This document shows positions 1 through 8,949 of a stretch of 64,000 nt of DNA, in pieces (position 1 is the stretch's first letter; the number at the start of each line of letters is the position of its first letter). The DNA is taken from positions 1-64,000 of the forward strand of contig CBDCSZ010000018.1 in the NCBI GenBank assembly GCA_965221935.1. Reading direction: 5' to 3'. The notes beneath the pieces were generated by a model. It ran no database searches and was not told where the DNA came from. It saw only the letters and a list, made by a program, of their open reading frames with translations. The position numbers were made by a program, and so were the translations under genes. Origin of the DNA: JAPOXR01 sp965221935. GTDB lineage: Bacteria; Pseudomonadota; Alphaproteobacteria; Rhodobacterales; Rhodobacteraceae.

Positions 1-56
1 ATCGACGTTCATCGGTCGTTGTCGCTGCGGCTTATATGTTGCACGCAACATTTCAA

Positions 57-409
57 CCGACATGTTGCGGTCGTTTTTATGTTGCGGTGGCTCGGAAGGT
101 TCAGGGTTAACAGAGGCATCGCTGGAATCTCCGCAACATTATGTTTTGAACGCCGCCCGTATTGGATGGCCGGATATCCGGTGACGAGGTGCACCGCCGA
201 GTTCGGGCTCCTGCCGTCTGTCCCCTCCTGTCCGCCCACACGAGACCGAACACGCTCCGGGATCTTGGCTGCCACCATGACATCCCTGGATTGCCCCGCA
301 GTCACGGCCTCTCCTGACACGCTGAACATGCATGGGCGCCTGCTGCGGAGCGTGGAAGCCGGGATTCCGGGCACGAGAGGGGCCATTCCCACCGCAACAT
401 AATCTTTTC
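57..409. repeat. Left long inverted repeat of RIT element
   Basis: This ~353-bp sequence is the reverse complement of 3657-4008, with only a handful of substitutions and one single-base indel. The 9-mer ATGTTGCGG occurs at the outer end (near 62 and 79), internally in reverse (near 136) and at the inner end in reverse (near 392). A related near-palindrome, ATGTTGC followed by GCAACAT, lies just outside at 36-51. The repeat has open reading frames on both strands, but they are by-products of its GC content. Confidence 0.85.
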
Positions 410-464
410 GTTCTCACCCGGCATGGCATGACCCTGTCTTCCAGACAAACAGGGAGACACGATC

Positions 465-1715
465 ATGTTCGAAGACCTTTTCACCTATGGCTACGCCATC
501 GAGAGATACCGCGCTGCACCGCTTCTCGATGAGCGGCTTTGCTGGCTTGAGCACTGCGCCGCGACAGGCGCCCGGCCAAAGACGCTTCGCAATATTGCCC
601 GTTGCCAGCTCCATCTTGTTCACCTTCTCGACCTGCAGGCTGGTGACCGCGTCGGCATCACCCGTGTCGAGGCTGCAGCGGAGCAATGGTCGCTGCCCGA
701 CGTGCGCCGACGCAAAGCGCGTGTGCGGCCGAAAGCCCGACAGAGATTCGTCGGTGGCGCGGTGCGATGGCTGCGTTTCGCGGAAATGTTCGCCGAGGAG
801 CCGTGCTTGCCGCGGCACGCTCATGCCGACGAGGTTGCGATCTTCGTAAGCTGGATGCGCTCGGAGCGGGGCTGGTCCGAGAAGACGGTTCACGGTTGCT
901 GCGACGCGGTCGATCATTTCTTCGACAGGCTGGATGACCGCGGGATCACCCTGGATTCGGTCTGCATCGAAGACATCGACGGCCAGATCGCGTACTGGCA
1001 TGTCCGCGGCCTCGGCCGGAGGACAATCAGGTGCTACGCGCAACACCTGCGGACTTTCTTTCGCTTTGCCGAAGACCGGGGCTGGTGCATGGCGGGGCTT
1101 GCCGACGGCATCATGCTGTCGCGGTTTCACCCCGGCGAGACGATCCCGAAGGGACTGGACCGGGACGAGGTCGTGCGCCTGCTTGCAACCACTGAAGGCG
1201 ACCGGCCCGCCGACATACGCAACCGGGCCATTCTCTTGCTGCTGATCGCCTACGGCCTGCGCGCCGGCGAGGTTGCCGGCCTCAGGCTCGACGACCTGGA
1301 CTGGACAGAGGAGCGATTGCGGGTACGCCGCCCGAAGCCGGGCCGCACCCATCACTATCCCCTGTCGCGCGGTGTCGGGCAGACGGTCCTGCGCTACATC
1401 CGCGAGGTTCGTCCGAAACGCCCGGAAAGAGAACTTTTCCTGACGCTGAACGCCCCGATCCGGCCGATGACCGGGAAAGCGGTCGGCGGCTTTGTCAGAA
1501 GTCGCGCCCGTCGCATCGGGATTGTCGGCAAGCGCCGCGGCCCCCATGCGCTCCGCCACGGCGCGGCCCAGCATCTCCTCGACCACGGCCTGTCGATGAA
1601 AGAGGTGGGCGACTACCTGGGTCATCGCAGCGTCTCGGCCACTGCCGCATATGCCAGGGTGCAACTCGACACGCTGCGCGAGGTCGGCGAGATCGACCTG
1701 GAGGGCCTGGCATGA
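465..1715 (+). CDS. ritA: Tyrosine site-specific recombinase, first of RIT trio
   Basis: A 416-residue phage-integrase-type recombinase. The N-terminal half resembles a SAM-like DNA-binding arm. The C-terminal catalytic domain shows the first Arg in YGLRAGEV (about residue 265), the HALRHG box (about 362), LGHRS, and the nucleophilic Tyr in AAYARV (about 396). It would cut and rejoin DNA through a 3'-phosphotyrosine. Its stop overlaps the ATG of the next gene by 4 bp (ATGA), so the trio is probably translationally coupled. A GGGAG sequence precedes the start. The catalytic residues look complete. Confidence 0.88.
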   Translation: MFEDLFTYGYAIERYRAAPLLDERLCWLEHCAATGARPKTLRNIARCQLHLVHLLDLQAGDRVGITRVEAAAEQWSLPDVRRRKARVRPKARQRFVGGAVRWLRFAEMFAEEPCLPRHAHADEVAIFVSWMRSERGWSEKTVHGCCDAVDHFFDRLDDRGITLDSVCIEDIDGQIAYWHVRGLGRRTIRCYAQHLRTFFRFAEDRGWCMAGLADGIMLSRFHPGETIPKGLDRDEVVRLLATTEGDRPADIRNRAILLLLIAYGLRAGEVAGLRLDDLDWTEERLRVRRPKPGRTHHYPLSRGVGQTVLRYIREVRPKRPERELFLTLNAPIRPMTGKAVGGFVRSRARRIGIVGKRRGPHALRHGAAQHLLDHGLSMKEVGDYLGHRSVSATAAYARVQLDTLREVGEIDLEGLA

Positions 1716-2665
1716 CCCTCCTGGAAGCGGTCGATGCCTATGTCGGCTGGCGACGGGCCCACGGTGCGAAGTTCATCACGGGCGCGGAAGCGTTGCATCT
1801 GTTCTGCAAGCGCGTTGGCGGTGACATCGACTGCAACGCTGTCAGGGAAGCCGATGTTCTCGGCTTCCTTGCCGGCAACGGGCCGCTGACCAAATCCCGG
1901 GCCAACAGGTACGGTGCACTGGCCGGGTTCTGGCACTACGCGATCAGCCGCGGCCATGCCGCCCGCTCACCGCTGCCCGCGCGAGATGACGAGCCGCGAA
2001 CGCCGGAGCCGGCAACTCCGTACGTGTTCACGCGTGACGAGCTGCAGCGCCTGTTCGGGGCCATCGACATCAGCCGGCAGCGCTCTGTTCAGCTCGATTC
2101 CGCCACCCTGCGGGCGCTGCTCCTGCTGCTCTACGGGGCCGGTCTTCGGCTTGGCGAAGCGCGGCGCCTGACATTCGATGATGTCGACCTGGACGATGCG
2201 GTGCTGACCATACGCGACAGCAAGTTCTTCAAGAACCGCCTTGTGCCCGTCGGAATGCACCTCGCCGAGGCCCTGCGGAGCCATGCCGCAAGGCGCGGGG
2301 AACGCCCCTTGCCGAAGGGCATGGCCTCGACCTTCCTCGCCAACCGCGATGGCACGCCGTTGGCCGGGCGCACCGCTCAGAAAGCATTCGCCAAGGTGCT
2401 CAAGACGGCCGGGATCCGGCACGACACGGACGATGGACGGCGTCCGCCATGCCTGCACTCGCTGCGACACGCAGCGGCCCTTCACAGGCTGGAAGCCTGG
2501 TACCGGCAGGGTGCCAACGTGCAGCGGCTGCTGCCGGCGCTCTCCACCTGGCTCGGCCACGCCGATCTCGACGGAACCAGGGTCTACCTCTCGATGACGC
2601 CCGAGTTGCTGCACCAGGCCTCGGTCCGTTTCGAACATTATGTCGAAGGAGACAATCATGAATGA
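1712..2665 (+). CDS. ritB: Tyrosine site-specific recombinase, second of RIT trio
   Basis: A 317-residue tyrosine recombinase with a core-binding N-terminal domain. The catalytic C-terminus has GAGLRLGEARRL (first Arg), LHSLRHAA (His-x-x-Arg), WLGHAD and the Tyr in RVYLSM (about residue 291). It starts inside the stop of the first recombinase and ends 8 bp into the third, the usual RIT coupling. No truncation or frameshift is visible. RIT elements are thought to need all three proteins, but the role of each protein is not known from the sequence. Confidence 0.87.
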   Translation: MTLLEAVDAYVGWRRAHGAKFITGAEALHLFCKRVGGDIDCNAVREADVLGFLAGNGPLTKSRANRYGALAGFWHYAISRGHAARSPLPARDDEPRTPEPATPYVFTRDELQRLFGAIDISRQRSVQLDSATLRALLLLLYGAGLRLGEARRLTFDDVDLDDAVLTIRDSKFFKNRLVPVGMHLAEALRSHAARRGERPLPKGMASTFLANRDGTPLAGRTAQKAFAKVLKTAGIRHDTDDGRRPPCLHSLRHAAALHRLEAWYRQGANVQRLLPALSTWLGHADLDGTRVYLSMTPELLHQASVRFEHYVEGDNHE

Positions 2666-3653
2666 ACCACGTACTCTCGGCCCGTGGCTTCGCCGCTTCC
2701 TGGCCGAGCACATCGTCACGGAACGCAATCTCGCCCGCAACACCCAACTCAGCTACCGCGACACCTTCGCCCTGCTGATCCCGTTCGTCAGCGCCAGGGT
2801 CCGCAAGCCGGCGGATCGCCTCGCGCTGGATGATCTCTCGTCCCGGCGCGTGCTGGAGTTCCTCGCCCATCTCGAGGACGAGCGCGGCTGCTCCGTGCAG
2901 ACCCGCAACCTGCGCCTGTCGGCAATCCGCGCCTTTGCCCGCTTCGTCGCCAGTCGCGACCCTGCCCGGCTGGAGTGGAGCGCCAGTGTCCGCGCAATCA
3001 CCGTGAAGAAGGCGGCGCCCCGGCCCGTAGGCTGGCTCACCAGGGCGGAGATGAAGGCGCTGCGCGATGTCCCCGACCGGCGAACACCGAGAGGAAGGGT
3101 CGAACACGCGCTGCTCCTGTTCCTGTACAATTCCGGCGCCCGCGTCTCCGAAGCGACCGCCCTGATGGTGCGGGATCTCGACCTTGGGGGCCACGGTGAC
3201 AGGCACGCGCTCGTGACCCTCCACGGCAAGGGCGGGAAACGGCGCCAGTGTCCGCTGTGGCCGCGGACCGAAGGCGTCCTCGCCGAGCTGGTGAAGGGGC
3301 GCTCCGCCAACGATGCCGTGTTCCTGAGCCGGTATCATCGGCCCTATACGCGCTTCGGCGTCTACCGGCTCGTGGAGCGCTGCGCCGCCCGCGTGCCAGA
3401 ACTCGAAGGGAGGACCGTAACGCCGCACCAGATTCGCCATTCGAGCGCCTGCCACCTGCTTCAGTCCGGCAACGACATCAACACGATCCGGGCCTGGCTC
3501 GGCCATGTCAGCATCGACACCACCAACATCTACGCCGAGATCGATCTCGGGATGAAGGCCAGGGCGATGGCGCTGTGCGATGCGGCGGAGCCCGGACCGG
3601 ATCGCCCGTGGAAGGAGGACGCGGGGCTGATGGCGTTTCTCGACGCACTCTGA
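2658..3653 (+). CDS. ritC: Tyrosine site-specific recombinase, third of RIT trio
   Basis: A 331-residue tyrosine recombinase of the XerC/D type. The catalytic motifs are NSGARVSEATAL, HQIRHSSACHLL, WLGHVSIDTTNIY and the presumed nucleophile Tyr in NIYAEI (about residue 291). The ATG at 2658 is preferred over an in-frame ATG at 2640, because GAAGGAG ends 6-7 nt before it and the overlap with the previous gene is then the 8-bp ATGAATGA. The stop lies only a few bases before the right inverted repeat. Confidence 0.87.
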   Translation: MNEPRTLGPWLRRFLAEHIVTERNLARNTQLSYRDTFALLIPFVSARVRKPADRLALDDLSSRRVLEFLAHLEDERGCSVQTRNLRLSAIRAFARFVASRDPARLEWSASVRAITVKKAAPRPVGWLTRAEMKALRDVPDRRTPRGRVEHALLLFLYNSGARVSEATALMVRDLDLGGHGDRHALVTLHGKGGKRRQCPLWPRTEGVLAELVKGRSANDAVFLSRYHRPYTRFGVYRLVERCAARVPELEGRTVTPHQIRHSSACHLLQSGNDINTIRAWLGHVSIDTTNIYAEIDLGMKARAMALCDAAEPGPDRPWKEDAGLMAFLDAL

Positions 3654-3656
3654 GCG

Positions 3657-4008
3657 GAAAAGATTATGTTGCGGTGGGGGTGGCCCCTCTCGTGCCCGGA
3701 ATCCCGGCTTCCACGCTCCGCAGCAGGCGCCCATGCATGTTCAGCGTGTCAGGAGAGGCCATGACTGCGGGGCAATCCAGGGATGTCATGGTGCAGCCAA
3801 GATCCCGGAGCGCGTTCGGTCTCGTGTGGGCGGACAGGAGCGGACAGACGGCAGGAGCCCGAACTCGGCGGTGCACCTCGTCACCGGATATCCGTCCATC
3901 CAATACGGGCGGCGTTCAAAACATAATGTTGCGGAGATTCCAGCGATGCCTCTGTTAACCCTGAACCTTCCGAGCCACCGCAACATAAAAACGACCGCAA
4001 CATGTCGG
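3657..4008. repeat. Right long inverted repeat of RIT element
   Basis: Inverted partner of 57-409. The inner end begins GAAAAGATTATGTTGCGG and the outer end finishes CCGCAACATGTCGG. The ATGTTGCGG motif recurs at both ends, as in the left copy. One base is missing near 3791 compared with the left copy. The high identity of the copies suggests recent arrival or sequence correction between the arms. Confidence 0.85.
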
Positions 4009-5350
4009 CTGTTGAACGACTCGGACCGGCACGATTGTGTGGGATGCGGGGACGGGGCGCAGGCAAAGACGCTCGCGGGGATCGGCACGTGGATAACCCG
4101 CATGTGGCTCACGGACCGGCCGACCGCAGGGATGAACCGGGCGATCGCCGAACTCGCCCACGAAGCGGGGCCGGATGAAGCCGAGGACTTCGCGGAATAC
4201 TGGCTCGATAGAATCCGCCGCCGTCGCAACACCCGTATTGGCGTGCCGGGAGACGGCGAAGTCCGGGAGGGAATTCGCACGCGAAAGGCGTATGGAGGAA
4301 ACGTCACGCGGTCGGCGTTCGCCGTGCTGTGCGCGTTGATGGAAGACGAACACCGTGAAGAGGCGCCGGCCCGGAACCACCTGACGGTCGAATACATCAT
4401 GCCGCAGAAGCTCACTGAGAAATGGAAACGCGACCTCGGAGACAGGGCCGAAGAAATACACGGACGGTATCGCAACCGGCTGGCGAACCTGACCCTGAGC
4501 GGAGACGCGACCAACGCGGGGATGGGCGCGAACAGCTTCGCTACGAAGCGGAAGGTTTACCGCAAGAGTTCGATCGGCATCACGAGAAGCCTTGCGGACG
4601 AGAGCGTGTGGGACGAGGCAGCGCTGGAACGGCGTGTCGAAATACTCGCTCGCCGGGCGGTTCACCGCTGGCCGTGGCTGGAGCAGCCGTCGCCCGCGCA
4701 TGACGATCCTGGCCAATCCACGAGAATCAGCTGGCGGATCGGAGACGGTCCCAGGCACACCGAGGACAAGGCAAGCCAGATGGTCCTGAAAGTCGCGGCA
4801 GTGCTGATCAGCCGCGACCCCGCGAATGCCGAGAGACTTTCCGGGGAAGCGATCAGCTCGAATGTGCACCCGGCCAGCCGGTATGCGCCGGGAATCGCCG
4901 CGGGATCGCTCACAATGCGGGCGGTGCCGGGGCACGAGGAGTATGTGCTCTACCCGTACGAGAAGGACTACCCCGCGAGCGCGGCCGTTGCCGAAAGATG
5001 GGCGACCGGTGCGGCGTCACGGTGGAGGCAGAGTTTGAGAACACCGACCGATCAAAGGCGTTCTGGGAATTCGTCAAGGATCGCACCGGCGGCGTTCCGG
5101 AACAGAAAGACACCTGGAAGGGCGCCTCGCAGTGGTCGAGCCGCGGCGATGCATCCGGCGAGTATGTTGGGATCTATGTCGGCAATCCGGAGCTGTTGTG
5201 GCTTCACATCAAGTCCGGGGAGAAGGCGTCCGAAGCAAGAGCGGCGAGGATGCGCAGTTACTCGCTGCTGATCCTCGATGAGATGGGAGACCAGCAGCTC
5301 GGAGGCAATCTCGAAAGGAACAGCGGGAACGGCATGACCATCTCGGTTCA

Positions 5351-6323
5351 GAGTTTGAATCTTAAGTCTTTGTTTTTAATATATATTTTGATTTCAAGCA
5401 CTTATCTCCCGCGCCACCCGCCTCATCAGAAACCGGCAGGCTGCGAGCTGCGCCCAGGCCGCGGAGCTCTCCAGGCTCCGCTCGTGATCCTTCGCCAGAC
5501 GCCTGCACCGCGACATCCAGGCGAAGGTCCGCTCCACCATCGCTTACCCACCACCCAGCGGCGGCAGAGGACGGTTAAACCCTTGATTTCCTTGGGCTCT
5601 TGCACGATTGCCAGCACCGGACCGAGGCCGTGTCTGGCCAGTTCCTGCTCCAGCTTCGGTCCGGCGTAACCGCCGTCCGCCCACAGTTTCGCCACCTGCG
5701 GCGCCTTCTCCAGCATCGCCAGGATCACCTCCACAGCGCCGTCCCGGTCCTGCACCGAGGCCTCGTGAACCGCGATCGTGATCGGGGTTCCCTCCGTGTC
5801 CACCGTGATGTGGCGCTTCCTGCCCTTAATCTTCTTTCCGGCGTCATACCCCGACGGCCCGCCGCTCTCCGTCGTCATCACCGGCCGGCTGTCGATCACA
5901 GCCGCCGTCGGCTCCTCCGAACGGCCCGCGAGGCCGCGCGCGAGGGACCGGAGGGCGCCGGGCATCTCATCCGGAACACCCCCGCGGATCCACGCGTGGA
6001 AACAGTTCTGGACCGAGGTGAACGGCGGAAAACACTTGGGAATCGCCCGCCACTGGCATCCCGTTCCGAGCATGAACTGGATGGCGTTGACAACCTTCCG
6101 CATGTCGAGGGTGCGGGGACGCCCCATTTTCGAAGGAGGCGGGATGAGCGGCTCGATCACGGACCATTCGGCGTCCGTCAAATCGGTTTCATATCCGTCC
6201 GCCGGTCGTTTATACTGCTCCTGAGTGGTCTTGTTCCAAGCCATGTGGTCCTCCATTTCTGGTGTGGAAATCAGATGGTATGTGCCACATCCGGGGAGGC
6301 CACTCAACTTTTAGGTCAAACTC
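5351..6323 (-). mobile_element. IS5-family (IS427-type) insertion sequence, 973 bp
   Basis: The ends GAGTTTGA (5351) and TCAAACTC (ending 6323) form an imperfect terminal inverted repeat. They are flanked by direct TCA (5348-5350 and 6324-6326), matching the TNA target duplications of IS427-type elements. The boundaries are confirmed because deleting the IS plus one TCA joins the host gene in frame. The single transposase gene on the minus strand is frameshifted. Confidence 0.85.
5394..6244 (-). pseudogene. IS5/IS427-type transposase, frameshifted
   Basis: The start MAWNKTTQEQYKRP is followed by TDAEWSVIEPLIP, CQWRAIP, the first catalytic Asp in AVIDSRPV, GKKIKGRKRHI, and the second Asp in WADGGYAG. 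The usual RRWVVERTFAW motif with the catalytic Glu is split. About 14 extra bases (around 5537-5550, containing a repeated GGTGG) shift the frame, so VERTFAWMSRCRRLAKDHE is read in another frame down to a stop at 5394. This copy cannot make a normal transposase unless the frame is corrected. Confidence 0.82.
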
Positions 6324-6441
6324 TCAGAGGTCATGGGTGCGCGACGACGAAGCGGAATGGCCCGATGCCGCGCGGTGGATCAGCGAGCAATGCAAGAGGC
6401 TGCACAAAATCATTGACGGCGGGCCCAATGGTGATTCCTGA

Positions 6442-6812
6442 AGCTCGGCACCGTGTTGCGAAGCTCGCGAGCTCGGGCAAGCAGGACAAAGGTCAGCTCC
6501 GGGCGCGTTCGCTCATTGATGGAATTGCGTGCTGTTTTGTATTGCGGCGGGCGCACCCCTGAGCGAACGCAACGGACAATCGCAGCGTTATACGAGACTG
6601 CGCCAGTTTCGAGTTGACAGTGCGACGTTGAAAGGCGGAGGGTGCTGTCACCTTCCGATCCAGCGGATTCTGGAGCCCAGCCCAAACCGCCGCATGAGAC
6701 CTGAAATGTTTCCGCCCCCGCTCCGGCGGTCGTACGGAGCCAGGAGCGCTGAAGCTGCCTTGGCCGCCGCGGTGCTGCCGCCGACTCTTCGATCCGGCGC
6801 TCCCTTTCGGCG
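6442..6812. other. Gene-free stretch between GmrSD remnant and tag
   Basis: No convincing coding sequence is seen on either strand. The small open frames lack homology signals and ribosome-binding sites. The only structure noticed is the perfect 11-bp inverted repeat at 6505-6515/6560-6570. Confidence 0.5.
6505..6570. repeat. Perfect 11-bp inverted repeat, 44-nt loop
   Basis: GCGTTCGCTCA (6505-6515) is exactly complementary to TGAGCGAACGC (6560-6570). It lies about 65 bp after the remnant's stop codon. It could be a hairpin, a relic of element ends, or chance. No T-tract follows, so it is not a typical terminator. Confidence 0.45.
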
Positions 6813-7394
6813 TCAGTCTGACAGATTTCGCCGCCAGCAAAAGGAAACATGATCGTCCACCAAGCCTACCGCCTGCATATAGGCGTAGATGATTGTGCTG
6901 CCGACAAAATTCATTCCGCGCTTTCGGAGATCACGCGACAACGCGTCGCTGACAGGGGTTGCGGTCGGAACATCCGCGCGACGATTCCATTCGTTCACAA
7001 CCTGTTTTCCACCGACAAAACTCCAGAGATAGGCGTCGAACGAACCGTGCTCCTCCTGAATCCGGAGAAAAGCCCGCGCATTGGTTCTGGCCGACAGAAT
7101 TTTCAGCCGATTGCGGATAATTCCCGAATCGCCGCGCCGCCGCTCCAACTCGGCATCGGAAAGCCGCGCAACGCGTGTCGGGTCAAATTCGCAAAAGGCG
7201 CGCCGGTAGTTTTCGCGTTTGCGCAGGACCGTTTCCCAGCTCAACCCCGCCTGTGCGCCCTCCAACAGGAGAAACTCGAACAGTTTCCGGTCGTCGTGGA
7301 CCGGAACGCCCCACTCTTGGTCGTGATACGCGGCATAAAACCCTTTGCCCGGCCCCGAGCCAAAACACCTCTGCCTGCCATCCCTGTTTTCCAC
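6813..7394 (-). CDS. tag: DNA-3-methyladenine glycosylase I
   Basis: A 193-residue protein of the Tag family, which removes 3-methyladenine from alkylated DNA as the first step of base-excision repair. AYHDQEWGVP, FEFLLLEGAQAGLSWETVLRKRENYRRAF and MNFVGSTIIYAYMQAVGLVDDH are the family blocks. The zinc ligands appear present: Cys in RQRCF, His in AYHDQ, and the final pair in DHVSFCW. The start is GTG; no in-frame ATG precedes the conserved Cys. It is monocistronic, just downstream of and in the same direction as the UxaA-family gene. Confidence 0.92.
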   Translation of the reverse strand: MENRDGRQRCFGSGPGKGFYAAYHDQEWGVPVHDDRKLFEFLLLEGAQAGLSWETVLRKRENYRRAFCEFDPTRVARLSDAELERRRGDSGIIRNRLKILSARTNARAFLRIQEEHGSFDAYLWSFVGGKQVVNEWNRRADVPTATPVSDALSRDLRKRGMNFVGSTIIYAYMQAVGLVDDHVSFCWRRNLSD

Positions 7395-7419
7395 AGACGG
7401 TCAGATCCTCCGACCGCGG

Positions 7420-8913
7420 TCACATGACCGCGCCGATCTGCCACGGAACGAATTCGTTATCGCCCAGGCCCTGGGCTTCGGACTTGCTCTTGTGGCCGGA
7501 CGCCACCTTCAGCAGCAGCCGATAGATTTCCTCACCGACCTCCTCGACCGATGCTGTTCCATCAAGGATCCGACCGGCGTTGACATCCATGTCGTCGCGC
7601 ATGCGCTCATACATGGAGGAATTCGTGGCGATCTTGATGCATGGCGACGGTTTCGAACCAAATGCCGACCCCCGCCCGGTGGTGAACGCCACCAGGCTGC
7701 ATCCGCCGGCAATCTGCCCGGTGACCGAAGCCGGATCGTAGCCGGGGCTGTCCATAAAAGTGAAACCCGGAGCCGAAACCTGCTCGCCGTAGTGAAAAAC
7801 ACCGTTCAATGCGGTCGTTCCGCCCTTGGCCACGGCGCCGAGAGATTTTTCAAGAATGGTCGAGAGGCCTCCCGCTTTGTTGCCTGGCGTCGGATTGTTG
7901 TTGAGCGTTCCGCGGTTTCTCTCGGTGTAGTCCTCCCACCAGCGCACCCGTTCAATCAACCGGTCGGCAATGTCCGGCGCCGCCGCTCGGGCTGCGAGCA
8001 AATGTTCAGCTCCATAGATTTCCGGGGTCTCCGCAAGCACACCGGACCCGCCCTGCGCAACCAGCCTGTCAACCGCATTGCCGAGCGCCGGGTTTGCCGT
8101 GATGCCCGACCAGGCATCTGAACCGCCGCACTGCAGCGCCACTTTGAGACCGGAAGCCAGGCAAGACTCGCGGATCGTTCTGTTGGCCGCCGGCAGCATC
8201 GCCTCCACCTTTTCAATGCCGGCGGCAACAGTGTTGGCAAGCCCGCAGCGGTCCTGAATGTTCATGACCTGAAACCTGGCGCCCTGCTCAAGCCCATAGG
8301 CTTCAAGAAGCCAGTCGATCTGATTGATTTCGCAGCCCAGCCCGATCATCAGAACTGCGGCGACGTTCGGGTTGCGCGCATAACCCCACATCACCCGCTG
8401 CAGGGCTTCAAACCCTTCACCGTTGTCGGCCATTCCGCAGCCGGTCCCATGGACAAACGCGGCGACGCCGTCAATGTTCGGATACCGCTCCAGCTTGGCC
8501 GCGTCAAAATACGCGGCCACACGCCGCGCGGCTGTTGCCGAGCAATTCACCGAAGAAATCACTGCAATATAGTTGCGAACCCCCACGGCGGCACCGTCTC
8601 TTCGAAATCCCATGAAGCTGTCGCAGTGCGCGGCTTCCCCGGCAAGGTCGCCGCGGAATCCACTCTCGTATCCCCGCACGGCATTCCTGAATTCGAGATT
8701 GTGCGTATGCACATGTGCGCCGGGCAGAATCGGCTCGCTGGCATAGCCGATCAGCTGGGCATACTTTGTGACTTCTCCGCCCTTCGGTATCGCCTGAACC
8801 GCCATCTTGTGGCCGCGCGGAATCCGTTCCGCAGCCCCCTGCTCACCGGGCGCAAGAGTCCGCAGAGCGGTGGCCACATTGTCTTTTTTGTCGAGCCGAA
8901 TTGTCGGCGCCAT
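7420..8913 (-). CDS. UxaA/GarD-family sugar-acid dehydratase
   Basis: A 497-residue member of the altronate/galactarate dehydratase family. The N-terminal SAF-type domain (about residues 10-95) has the metal-site-like PGAHVHTHN. The C-terminal domain contains GVRNYIAVISSVNCSATAARR, VHGTGCGM, GLGCEINQ, LKVALQCGGSDAWSGITANPALG and TGRGSAFGSKPSPCIKIATNS. Family members dehydrate sugar acids such as D-altronate to 2-keto-3-deoxy acids. No uronate-pathway partner lies next to it, so the exact substrate is open. The ATG is preceded by GGAGG. Confidence 0.85.
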   Translation of the reverse strand: MAPTIRLDKKDNVATALRTLAPGEQGAAERIPRGHKMAVQAIPKGGEVTKYAQLIGYASEPILPGAHVHTHNLEFRNAVRGYESGFRGDLAGEAAHCDSFMGFRRDGAAVGVRNYIAVISSVNCSATAARRVAAYFDAAKLERYPNIDGVAAFVHGTGCGMADNGEGFEALQRVMWGYARNPNVAAVLMIGLGCEINQIDWLLEAYGLEQGARFQVMNIQDRCGLANTVAAGIEKVEAMLPAANRTIRESCLASGLKVALQCGGSDAWSGITANPALGNAVDRLVAQGGSGVLAETPEIYGAEHLLAARAAAPDIADRLIERVRWWEDYTERNRGTLNNNPTPGNKAGGLSTILEKSLGAVAKGGTTALNGVFHYGEQVSAPGFTFMDSPGYDPASVTGQIAGGCSLVAFTTGRGSAFGSKPSPCIKIATNSSMYERMRDDMDVNAGRILDGTASVEEVGEEIYRLLLKVASGHKSKSEAQGLGDNEFVPWQIGAVM

Positions 8914-8949
8914 CGCTGCCTCCGTTCACTGCAGAATTCGGAACAGCCT

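Larger units (their letters stand above)
57..4008 (+). mobile_element. RIT element (recombinase in trio)
   Basis: Three overlapping tyrosine-recombinase genes in one direction are enclosed by two nearly identical inverted repeats of about 352 bp (57-409 and 3657-4008). This is the defining layout of RIT elements, in which three different recombinases are co-translated and there is usually no cargo. No cargo gene is present here. Both ends of each repeat carry copies of ATGTTGCGG, plausible recombinase-binding sites. No target duplication was resolved at the outer ends. The right end abuts a GmrSD-like gene that lacks its N-terminal part, so the element probably sits in or beside that gene. 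Confidence 0.85.
4009..6441 (+). pseudogene. GmrSD-like Type IV restriction protein remnant (DUF1524-DUF4268)
   Basis: The open frame after the RIT repeat matches the C-terminal part of GmrSD-type (DUF262/DUF1524) modification-dependent nucleases: GLNR-like PTAGMNRAIAEL, the HNH-type stretch TVEYIMPQKL, then RLANLTLSGD and HRWPW. The N-terminal DUF262 ATPase part is missing. The first HNH histidine (usually EHIMPQ) is Tyr here. Near 5000 the frame shifts by one, and a DUF4268-like tail (TVEAEFENTDRSKAFWEFV) continues in the new frame. An IS with a TCA target duplication interrupts it at 5351-6323. Removing the IS restores the frame into SWVRDDEAEWPDAARWISEQ and a stop at 6439-6441. The gene is dead at least three times over. 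Confidence 0.75.

Noticed and set aside
414..1664. 416-codon minus-strand frame opposite the first recombinase
   Set aside because: Complementary shadow of ritA with no motifs; the RIT layout requires the plus-strand genes.
57..4008. CRISPR-like reading of the repeated ATGTTGCGG motifs
   Set aside because: The motif is short, in both orientations and irregularly spaced; it belongs to the inverted repeats of the RIT element.
5600..6562. 320-codon plus-strand frame across the IS5-type element
   Set aside because: It crosses the IS boundary and is antisense to the transposase. Its last part merely reads the GmrSD remnant out of frame.
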